A DNA stretch of 6,027 bases, from assembly GCA_039188505.1 (NCBI GenBank), contig JBCCZC010000369.1, positions 1 through 6,027 of the forward strand. The letters are read 5' to 3'. The position numbers were made by a program, and so were the translations under genes. The notes beneath the pieces are model-generated. The model ran no database searches. It saw nothing but the letters and a program-made list of their open reading frames with translations, and was not told the DNA's origin. Positions within the stretch are counted from its first letter, which is position 1. The number at the start of each line of letters is the position of its first letter. Shown here piece by piece: positions 1-6,027 of this stretch. This stretch comes from JBCCZC01 sp039188505. GTDB taxonomy: Bacteria > Pseudomonadota > Gammaproteobacteria > Xanthomonadales > SZUA-38.

Positions 1-978
1 CAGTTCCTGCTGCGGGACCACTTCGACTGGCACTACATGTCGATCGCCGGTGCGTTCTCGATCATCGCGGGCACGTGGTTCGCGCGGGCTTTCCTGCAGT
101 CGCGCAAGCACCTGCCGCGCTTCGACTACGCCCTGATCGTCATGCTAGTGAACGCCGCCGTGCTGGTCTTCGCTGCTGTCGCAGGCCTCACAACGCTGGC
201 GGTCCTGTCGATCACGCTGGCGCTGCTCATGTACCCGCTGATCGTGGTCGCCGCGCTGCTGCGCTGGCGCCAGGGCTCCCAGGAGGCGCTCGTTTTCGCC
301 GCGGGCTGGGCCGCGCTTGTGGTCGCGCTGTTCGCCCAGGCGCTACGGGACCTCGGCTTCCTGCCGCACGACGGCGTCAACTACTACGGACCGCTCCTAG
401 GCTCGTTCATCGAGATGATCGTGATCCTCTTCGCCCTGGGCATGACCCTTAAGCGGCTGGAGATCGCGAGATCGGCGGCAGAACAGGAAGCGCTGATTGA
501 TCCGCTCACCCGGACGAAGAACCGTCGCAGCTTTTTCCGCCTCGCCGGCAGTGCGCTGGACCGGAGCCGCGACCGAGGCGCACCGATCAGCCTGCTCATG
601 CTCGATCTGGATCATTTCAAGGCGATCAACGACACCCACGGCCACCCGGTCGGCGACCAGGCGCTGCAGGCCTTCGCCGCCGCGGTCGAACAGCAGATCC
701 GGGACGACGACGTGTTCGCCCGCGTTGGCGGTGAGGAATTCGCGTTGATGATGGTCGGCTCGCCCAAAGCCGTCGAGCAGACCGCGGAACGGCTGCGGCG
801 GGTCATCTCGAAGCTTTCAATTCTCACGGGTGACAAGGAGATCGGCTTCACCGTGAGCATCGGCGTCGCCCACTACAGCGACGAGGCGGACATCGAGGCC
901 CTGCTGCAGCACGCGGACCGCGCGCTCTACGACGCCAAGCAGGCCGGGCGCGATCAGGTTGTCGTTTTCGCCGGGTAG
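1..978 (+). CDS. Membrane diguanylate cyclase, 7TMR-DISM sensor plus GGDEF domain (5'-truncated by window)
   Basis: Predicted to condense two GTP into cyclic di-GMP at the cytoplasmic face of the inner membrane. The frame is open to base 1 (325 visible residues, starting QFLLRDHFDWHY), so the ATG at 37 is probably internal and the real start lies upstream. Visible helices are at about residues 13-32, 43-61, 65-87, 95-114 and 130-150. The 'FLQSRKHLPRFD' loop and the 'GSFIEMIVILFALGM' last helix resemble 7TMR-DISM sensor regions, so two helices and probably a periplasmic ligand domain are missing. A short helical linker (about 150-166) leads to a complete GGDEF domain from DPLTRTKNRR (167-176). 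Metal-binding D202, guanine-binding N210 and D219, GGEEF (243-247) and SIGV (286-289) are present. An RDDD inhibitory site (234-237) lies exactly five residues before GGEEF, predicting product feedback inhibition. There is no EAL or HD-GYP domain. A second cyclase gene follows after 124 bp. The catalytic call is secure; the sensor type is likely and the ligand unknown. Confidence 0.93.
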   Translation, partial: QFLLRDHFDWHYMSIAGAFSIIAGTWFARAFLQSRKHLPRFDYALIVMLVNAAVLVFAAVAGLTTLAVLSITLALLMYPLIVVAALLRWRQGSQEALVFAAGWAALVVALFAQALRDLGFLPHDGVNYYGPLLGSFIEMIVILFALGMTLKRLEIARSAAEQEALIDPLTRTKNRRSFFRLAGSALDRSRDRGAPISLLMLDLDHFKAINDTHGHPVGDQALQAFAAAVEQQIRDDDVFARVGGEEFALMMVGSPKAVEQTAERLRRVISKLSILTGDKEIGFTVSIGVAHYSDEADIEALLQHADRALYDAKQAGRDQVVVFAG

Positions 979-1092
979 CCGAGCGGCGTGGCAGGTATGA
1001 CGATAGCGACGGCTTCCGCCAGCGTTCAGGGCGCCATGACCAACGTCCAGTTCTCCCGGCGCACCCGCGGTACCCACACGGATCGGTTAATC

Positions 1093-1096
1093 AGGA
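1093..1096 (+). promoter_or_regulatory. Shine-Dalgarno site of the second diguanylate cyclase
   Basis: AGGA lies six bases before the ATG at 1103. It supports that start codon over later in-frame starts, and it places the N-terminal soluble stretch and first membrane helix in the protein. Confidence 0.6.
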
Positions 1097-1102
1097 TTTC
1101 GC

Positions 1103-2101
1103 ATGTCGAGTTTCGCTGACGAGGTTGCCAACACGGAGCTCTTCGATCAGACCCGGGATCGGACGCTGACCACGCTCGGCGCCACGCTCGCGGTGGTGCT
1201 GTTGCCGTTCTCCATCAACAGCTATCTGCAGGGGCGTCCGCTGATGGGCGTTCTGACCTCGGCGCTCGTGATCTGCGGGGCGGTGAATTGGCTGGCCATG
1301 CGACGGCACCGGAAGCCGCCGATTCCGCTGACGATCTGGCTGGGACTCTCGATCATCACGCTGCTGCGGGCGTTTGTCGTGATCGGGCCGCTGGCCACCT
1401 ACTGGTGCTATCCCGTGCCGGTGATGATCCACTTCGCCACCGCGCGAAGCAGCGCCCAGTGGATGAGCCGGCTCTTCATGGTGATCGTGACGCCGCTGGC
1501 GTTTCTTTACCTGCCCACGCCGGAGGCCTTCCGCTTCATCATCACCCTGGCCCTCGTGGACCATTTCGGCCGGCTCCTCATCAGGCTGATTGGCGATCTG
1601 CAGGGCCGGCTTGCGGAGCTGTCTCTGAGAGACTCGCTGACGGGGGCGTACAACCGCAGGCATCTGTCGTCATGCCTGTCGAAATCCATGGCTGCGGCCA
1701 ATCGGGGGGAGGGGGCTGCGAGCCTCGTTGCGCTCGACATCGACCACTTCAAGGGGATCAACGACAGCTACGGGCACGACGCCGGCGATCGCGTGCTCGA
1801 GCAGCTGGTGGCGCTACTGCAGGAGCGCCTCGGCACTGACGGCATGCTGTTCCGCATGGGCGGCGAGGAGTTCGTCGTTCTCCTGGGAGACACGCCGGTC
1901 GACCAGGCGATAACCGTCGCCGAAGACCTTCGTGCGCTTGTCGAGGCGGCGCCCATGCTGCCCGAGCAGCGGGTGACCGTAAGTCTCGGCGTGGCCGGGT
2001 ACGCCGAGGGGCAGAGCGCAGAAGAGTGGCTCAAGGCCGCCGACGACCAGCTCTATCGATCCAAGGCCGACGGGCGGAATCGCGTCTCAATGGCGGTGTA
2101 G
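1103..2101 (+). CDS. Membrane diguanylate cyclase with six-helix N-terminal region and GGDEF domain
   Basis: Complete 332-residue protein predicted to make cyclic di-GMP from GTP at the inner membrane. After a short polar N-terminus it has hydrophobic segments at about 22-42, 48-66, 76-95, 100-112, 123-138 and 143-155; some are short, so six spans is an estimate. A 'YWCYPVP' motif (100-106) sits in the fourth; I recognise this style of sensor region from other GGDEF proteins but cannot name the domain. The GGDEF domain begins at DSLTGAYNRR (177-186). It has metal-binding D212, guanine-binding N220 and D229, GGEEF at 253-257 (bases 1859-1873) and a VSLGVA strand. The inhibitory RxxD site is missing: the equivalent residues 244-247 read GTDG. 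Output is therefore probably not limited by the usual product binding. The region has no periplasmic domain of any size, so the signal is probably sensed in or at the membrane. It is on the same strand as the preceding cyclase but 124 bp away, so co-transcription is possible, not shown. Confidence 0.93.
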   Translation: MSSFADEVANTELFDQTRDRTLTTLGATLAVVLLPFSINSYLQGRPLMGVLTSALVICGAVNWLAMRRHRKPPIPLTIWLGLSIITLLRAFVVIGPLATYWCYPVPVMIHFATARSSAQWMSRLFMVIVTPLAFLYLPTPEAFRFIITLALVDHFGRLLIRLIGDLQGRLAELSLRDSLTGAYNRRHLSSCLSKSMAAANRGEGAASLVALDIDHFKGINDSYGHDAGDRVLEQLVALLQERLGTDGMLFRMGGEEFVVLLGDTPVDQAITVAEDLRALVEAAPMLPEQRVTVSLGVAGYAEGQSAEEWLKAADDQLYRSKADGRNRVSMAV

Positions 2102-2140
2102 TCGCTCCGGGACGCGTTGGGTGGTTCCGAGAGGCGTGCG

Positions 2141-3979
2141 TTAGGGCGTGTCGCAGTTCACGAGGCCGGGCTCCAGCGATGCGCAGTCGTCCGGCGGGCC
2201 GTAGGTGGCCCAGTACTCGATCGCGTTGAGGCGCCGCATGAGTTCACTGAATCCGGGGTTGTCGCGGTGCTGGAAACCCGGTGCCCAGAGGAACCAGCTG
2301 CCATTGGGGCACGGCGCGCTCAACAGGAGGTCGATCGCCTCGGTGACATCATGCAGCGCCAGGGCGTTTGCAAGATCGTTTCGTCCGACGCGATCCAGCG
2401 TGACTTCGGCCGCAGTCCCCACTGCGATCGCCCTGAGCGCCTCGACGTCGCCTGCCGGGAGGCCGTATTCGGCATCACGCGCGTTGGGGTCTCCGCCCCC
2501 GAACAGGGCCTCCATCACCAGCTCCCCGAGGCCCGGGGCGGTACCGGCCTGCTCATTGGCCTCGCGGATGTGGGCGAGGCCGATCTCGGCGTTTCCCCGC
2601 ACCACCTCGATGTAGCCGAGCACCGTCCGGATAGCGGGGATCAGGGGATCGAGATCGAGTCCGAGCCGGGCCTGCTCCGCGGCACGATCGAGATGTCCCA
2701 GCTGGGACAGGAGGAGCGCGTACCAGTGGTGCGGCGTTGGATCGCCGTCTCCGACCTCGGTCGCGCGCCGCAGCAACTCTGCGGCTTCGAGCGAGCGGCA
2801 CTGGAACTGCTCGGTGACACCAAGGATCGCCAGCGCCTCGCCGGAGCGGGGTTCCAGCTCCAGCGCGCGCTGAGCCAGTTCGGCGGCCCGCTGCAGGTTC
2901 TCTGACTCGAAGGGATCGGGGTCCGGAACGGCGAGCAGAAAGTAGGTCGACGCAAGGCTGGACCAGGCCTGGTGAAAGTCGGGATCCAGTTCCACAGCGG
3001 CCTCGAAATGGACCTGCGCGGCCTCGACGCTCTCTCGACTGCGCTTCCGCCAGAGATGACGCCCCTCGAGGTAGCGCTGATACGCCTCCGTGCTGGCGGT
3101 CAGAGCAACGGCGCTCGGGCGCAGGGCGGACCCGAGTTGCTCCGTGAGGGCCTCGAGGATCCTGGCTGCGATGTCGTCCTGGACGGCGAAGATGTCGGTC
3201 AGCTCCCGGTCGTAGGTCTCTGACCAGAGGTGCGTGTCGTCGGAGACGTCGATGAGCTGGGCGGTGATGCGGATCCGCTGACCGGACGTGCGAATACTGC
3301 CCTCGAGGACGTGGTTGACGTTGAGGCGCTCGGCAAGCGCCGGGATCGCGAGGTCCTCGCCGGCGAGCTTGAAGGTCGACGTTCGCGAGGCGACCTTCAG
3401 TTCCTCGATGCTCACCAGCGCGTTGATCAGCTCCTCGGCGATGCCTTCGCCGAAGTAGGCCTGGTCGCCCGCGGCGCTCATGTCCCGAAAGGGGAGCACC
3501 GCCACGGAAGTCCGGTCGTTCACGACTCTGCCGCTCGGCTCGGTGCCGGGCGCATCGCCGCCAGCTGTGACGTCTGATTGCGCGGCGGCGGGAGCGGTAT
3601 CGGCGACCGGCGACGGTTCCGCCGGCTCGACCGCCTTGGGATCGAAAAGCTGCCAGCCCAGGAGTCCGATCGTGACGACGAAGAGCCCGACGATGGCGAC
3701 GTCGAGCTTGCGGCTGGTCTGCGCCTGCATGGGCGTCGCGAAGTCAGGCCCCTGGTCCCGCATGAGCCCGTCGGGCGTCAGCTCGTAGATCCAGGATACG
3801 ACCACCGCGGGCACGAACCCGAGCGCGAGAATCGCCGCGACGAGCGTCAGGCTCCACTCGGGAAGCTGGAGCACGCCGAACAGGACGTCCGCGACCTGCA
3901 AGAGCAGCCAGGAGCCCAGCAGGTAGGCAATGACGACCCGGAAGACGTTCCGGCGCTTGAGTTCACTGATGAAGCTCAT
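2141..3979 (-). CDS. Inner-membrane protein with FlgO/TolB-N-like domain and TPR repeats
   Basis: Complete 612-residue protein; biochemical role unknown. It starts MSFISELKRRNVFR, the signature opening of a family common in gammaproteobacteria. Helices lie at about 13-36, 43-65 and 92-112, with the conserved WIYELTPDG segment (63-71) between the second and third. Positive charges at the N-terminus predict an inside start, so everything after the third helix should be periplasmic. A Pro/Ala-rich linker (113-150) leads to a FlgO/TolB-N-like domain (about 157-280) with AVLPF (160-164), VASRTS (196-201), HVLEGSIR (223-230), HLWSETYDR (250-258) and DIFAVQDDI (262-270). TPR-like helix pairs follow at about 317-350, 362-394, 396-429 and 430-463. 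The tail carries W562/W565, YW (589-590) and PPDDC (595-599), a C-terminal pattern typical of the family. The four cysteines (394, 557, 599, 609) are all in the predicted periplasmic part. TPRs suggest a scaffold or partner-binding role. No enzymatic motif was seen. The ATG overlaps the upstream stop as ATGA and has a good Shine-Dalgarno site. Confidence 0.92.
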   Translation of the reverse strand: MSFISELKRRNVFRVVIAYLLGSWLLLQVADVLFGVLQLPEWSLTLVAAILALGFVPAVVVSWIYELTPDGLMRDQGPDFATPMQAQTSRKLDVAIVGLFVVTIGLLGWQLFDPKAVEPAEPSPVADTAPAAAQSDVTAGGDAPGTEPSGRVVNDRTSVAVLPFRDMSAAGDQAYFGEGIAEELINALVSIEELKVASRTSTFKLAGEDLAIPALAERLNVNHVLEGSIRTSGQRIRITAQLIDVSDDTHLWSETYDRELTDIFAVQDDIAARILEALTEQLGSALRPSAVALTASTEAYQRYLEGRHLWRKRSRESVEAAQVHFEAAVELDPDFHQAWSSLASTYFLLAVPDPDPFESENLQRAAELAQRALELEPRSGEALAILGVTEQFQCRSLEAAELLRRATEVGDGDPTPHHWYALLLSQLGHLDRAAEQARLGLDLDPLIPAIRTVLGYIEVVRGNAEIGLAHIREANEQAGTAPGLGELVMEALFGGGDPNARDAEYGLPAGDVEALRAIAVGTAAEVTLDRVGRNDLANALALHDVTEAIDLLLSAPCPNGSWFLWAPGFQHRDNPGFSELMRRLNAIEYWATYGPPDDCASLEPGLVNCDTP

Positions 3980-3988
3980 CGATTCTCC
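3976..3988 (-). promoter_or_regulatory. ATGA stop-start overlap with Shine-Dalgarno: translational coupling junction
   Basis: On the - strand, GGAG (3988-3985) lies five bases before ATG (3979-3977). That ATG overlaps the TGA stop (3978-3976) of the upstream paralogue in a 4-bp ATGA. The arrangement fixes the downstream start and implies one mRNA with coupled translation, so the two proteins are probably made in linked amounts. Confidence 0.8.
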
Positions 3989-6027
3989 AGTCGCGCAATC
4001 AGGTCGTCGACCGTGGCCGGCGGAGCGAGGATGACCGGGTCGCCCTCGGCGACCAGTCGTTCGTACTCGGCCTCCAGATTCGAGCGATAGGCTGCCAGGC
4101 CTTCGACGATCACCGGATGCTCGCGCAGTTCGGCGAAGAGCGGCAGGGCGGCCATTCGCCGCGCGTGATAGTTCGAGTAGCGGTAGCCATCGAGGAGCTG
4201 TGCCGCCTCGTTCAGTCTGCCCTCCGCCGCGAGGATATGTGCTTCGCTCCAGCGGTCGATCTCGACGGTCTGTCCGGTGATCTGATCCCTGAGCCTTCGA
4301 GGGGCAAGGCGGTCGGCGTCCGTGACCGGAAGGTCGAGGACCGGCCTGATGACCAGGCGTGCGACGAGTGCGACCAGGTCCGAATAGCGGACAAACCCCT
4401 GTGCCCGGTCAGTCGTCGAGCGCTCGAGCAGCGCATCGAACGCAGCGAGCGCCTCCGCGTCTCTCCCGGACACCCAGAGCGCCTCGGCGTACTCGTAGCG
4501 TTCCGCTTCCGATGCGTCGTCTGGCGCTTCGGCGAGGATGCAGCTCAGGGCGCGCTGGAGGTCATCGTCGGCATACCAGTTGCAGGGCGGCTCCGCGGAT
4601 GGGTCCATGGTGGCTGCAAGCGCGATCCACCGTTCCGCCGCCGGCACGTCCCCGATACGCGCGAGCATTTCGGCGAGCGCTGCCAGGGTGGCTGGTGACT
4701 CCGGATCGAGCTCGACGCGTCGGAAGGCGGCGACCACGGCGTCGGCATTTCGCCCGAGGCGGAGATAGACGTCCGCGGCGGCATCCCAGGTCTGGGCATC
4801 GCCAGGGGCCAGCGCAATGGTCTCCTCCACGACCGCCACGGCCCGATCGGGGTCGTTTCCGAAGACGACCAGGTAATCGGCGAGCCGGCCGCGGGCATAG
4901 AGATCGAGGGGATCCAGCTCGACGGCGGCGCGCAGATGAGTGCCGGCCTGGTCCCACAGCGCTCCGTCGATGAGGACGACGGAGAGGTCGGCATGGGTCG
5001 TCGGGTCGTTCGGGTTGAGCTCGAGGGACTTGCGGAACATCTCGATGGCCTGGTCCTGGTCGTCGTCGAGTTGGGCGACGTTGCCGAGGACGCGATAGGC
5101 GGCCGCGTCTTCCGGGTCGAGTTCCAGCGCCCGCCGCGCCTCTCGTCGGACCAGGTCGCGGACCGCGTTGCGATTGCCGGCGTTGGTGGCGTTGACGAGA
5201 ATCGCCTGGGCGAGCTCGGAATGGCCAGGGGCAAAGTCCGGGTCTGCCTTGACGACCTCGCGCAGCAGCCGGACGGCTTCCTCGGAGCTGGAAAGCGTGC
5301 GCTGCTCCCAGAGCTCGCGGGCGCGCAGGAACTGCTCGTACACCTCGGGAGACGTGCGTCGGATCTCGGTCGAAGTGGCCGTCGCGTCACTCCCGATCGC
5401 GCCGATGACCGCAGCCGCAATCTCGTCCTGGATGGCAAAAATGTCGCCGGCGGAGCGATCGAAGGTCTCCGACCAGAGGTGGGACTCGTCGCTCACGCGG
5501 ATGAGCTGCGCGATGATCCGGAGCTGGTCGCCGGCCTTCTGGACGCTGCCCTCGAGGACCGCACCGACCTTGAGGCGATCGCCGACCGTCGCGATGTCCG
5601 CCTTCTGCTCCGCCAGGCGGAATGAGCTGGTGCGCGCAGCGACCTTGAGTCCCTCGACCTGCGCCAGGGCGTGGAGGATCGTGTCCGCGATCCCGGTCGC
5701 CAAGTGTCCCTGATCCTTTGCCTGGGAGAAGTCCTCGAAGGGCAGCACCGCGATGGCGTTGATGTCGCCTTCGGGGTCCTCCGCTTCGCCACCTGGCCCG
5801 GAATCCTCGAGCGGAACCGACGTTGCGGAGGGCGTCGACGCCGCGCTTGCCGCCGGGGCCTCGGTGCGCTCGAAGAGGATTCGATCCGCAAGCAGCGTGC
5901 CGATACCGAGGGCGATGGCGACGATCAACGCGATATTGAGCTTGTGCCCGGTCTGCGTCGTGATGCTGTCCGACCGGTCGATCTCGCTTTCCTTGCGGAT
6001 CCCCTCGGGGGTCACCTCGTAGACCCA
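3976..6027 (-). CDS. Paralogous FlgO/TolB-N-like TPR membrane protein (5'-truncated by window)
   Basis: Function unknown; first gene of the coupled pair. The frame is open to base 6027, giving 683 visible residues starting WVYEVTPEGIRKE. This matches WIYELTPDG of the neighbour, so the real start and two membrane helices (about 60-70 residues by comparison) lie beyond the window. The GTG at 6015-6013 is an internal valine. Residue numbers run from the window edge. One visible helix (about 30-48) corresponds to the neighbour's third span. An Ala/Ser/Pro/Glu-rich linker (about 53-85) follows, then the FlgO/TolB-N-like domain (about 90-210) with AVLPF (93-97), VAARTSSF (129-136), VLEGSV (157-162), HLWSETFDR (183-191) and DIFAIQDEI (195-203). 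The long TPR array has pairs at about 248-282, 288-322, 323-356, 357-391, 392-426 and 427-460, several with the ALELDP/LELNP end. Further helical repeats (about 504-539, 594-616) are less regular. The tail lacks the YW...PDDC motif of the neighbour. Cysteines 482 and 496 could pair in the periplasm. Likely a periplasmic scaffold anchored in the inner membrane. Confidence 0.9.
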   Translation of the reverse strand, partial: WVYEVTPEGIRKESEIDRSDSITTQTGHKLNIALIVAIALGIGTLLADRILFERTEAPAASAASTPSATSVPLEDSGPGGEAEDPEGDINAIAVLPFEDFSQAKDQGHLATGIADTILHALAQVEGLKVAARTSSFRLAEQKADIATVGDRLKVGAVLEGSVQKAGDQLRIIAQLIRVSDESHLWSETFDRSAGDIFAIQDEIAAAVIGAIGSDATATSTEIRRTSPEVYEQFLRARELWEQRTLSSSEEAVRLLREVVKADPDFAPGHSELAQAILVNATNAGNRNAVRDLVRREARRALELDPEDAAAYRVLGNVAQLDDDQDQAIEMFRKSLELNPNDPTTHADLSVVLIDGALWDQAGTHLRAAVELDPLDLYARGRLADYLVVFGNDPDRAVAVVEETIALAPGDAQTWDAAADVYLRLGRNADAVVAAFRRVELDPESPATLAALAEMLARIGDVPAAERWIALAATMDPSAEPPCNWYADDDLQRALSCILAEAPDDASEAERYEYAEALWVSGRDAEALAAFDALLERSTTDRAQGFVRYSDLVALVARLVIRPVLDLPVTDADRLAPRRLRDQITGQTVEIDRWSEAHILAAEGRLNEAAQLLDGYRYSNYHARRMAALPLFAELREHPVIVEGLAAYRSNLEAEYERLVAEGDPVILAPPATVDDLIARLENR

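Noticed and set aside
979..1102. Possible promoter or terminator in the 124-bp gap between the cyclase genes
   Set aside because: No pair of -35/-10 boxes with proper spacing and no hairpin plus T-run stands out; only the Shine-Dalgarno site before 1103 is defensible.
1091..1663. - strand open frame of 190 codons antisense to the second cyclase
   Set aside because: The product is a His/Gln/Arg-rich composition without motifs, opposite the membrane helices of a well-supported GGDEF protein; a compositional shadow.
2117..2905. + strand open frame of 262 codons antisense to the downstream FlgO/TPR gene
   Set aside because: It has no recognisable domain or convincing ribosome site, and lies opposite a well-supported TPR coding region. 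GC-rich codon bias on one strand commonly opens such frames on the other.
4545..5438. Long - strand open frame of 297 codons inside the upstream FlgO/TPR gene
   Set aside because: The translation is an Arg/Ser/Pro-rich low-complexity product typical of an alternative frame in GC-rich DNA. It overlaps fully a gene with clear domains on the same strand.
3215..5481. Near-identical 18-base stretches at 3215-3232 and 5464-5481 as a possible DNA repeat element
   Set aside because: They code for the same conserved HLWSET motif of the two paralogues and are explained by protein homology.
4117..5625. + strand open frames (4117-4698, 4359-4973, 4936-5625) antisense to the upstream FlgO/TPR gene
   Set aside because: They overlap one another in different frames, have no domain signature, and mirror the codon bias of the real - strand gene.

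Overview
The window holds four protein-coding genes and almost no non-coding DNA. The DNA is clearly GC-rich (about two thirds G+C by eye, not computed), with G/C-biased third codon positions. Two multi-membrane-span diguanylate cyclases, plus a pair of 'ELKRRNVFR' membrane proteins with FlgO/TolB-N-like and TPR domains, suggest a chromosomal segment from a high-GC, Gram-negative proteobacterium. It is most likely a gammaproteobacterium (Xanthomonadales/Chromatiales-like or marine relatives), where both families are commonly expanded. This placement is inferred from protein style and not proven.

Left half, + strand (1-2101): two consecutive diguanylate cyclase genes separated by 124 bp. The first is cut by the left edge. 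It shows the last five helices of a 7TMR-DISM-type membrane sensor joined to a complete GGDEF domain with an RxxD inhibitory site. The second is complete, with about six membrane spans of another type and an intact GGDEF active site, but no RxxD inhibitory site. Both should make cyclic di-GMP at the inner membrane in response to different inputs.

Right half, - strand (6027-2141): two paralogous genes read leftwards and overlap by 4 bp (ATGA). Each has, or is inferred to have, three N-terminal membrane spans, a flexible Pro/Ala-rich linker, a FlgO/TolB-N-like domain (starting around the AVLPF motif) and an array of TPRs. The upstream copy is cut by the right edge: the reading frame is open to the last base (WVYEVTPEG...), so the GTG at 6015 is not its real start. 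The topology places the FlgO-like and TPR parts in the periplasm.

The two gene pairs converge, with only 39 bp between their stop codons. No RNA gene, mobile element, CRISPR array, riboswitch or convincing terminator was seen. The 124-bp gap (979-1102) contains only the Shine-Dalgarno site of the second cyclase and no promoter I can defend. A functional link between the c-di-GMP pair and the envelope TPR pair is possible but rests only on adjacency. I do not see a convincing undescribed system. The most notable points are the tandem coupled FlgO/TPR paralogues and the contrast in feedback control between the two cyclases.
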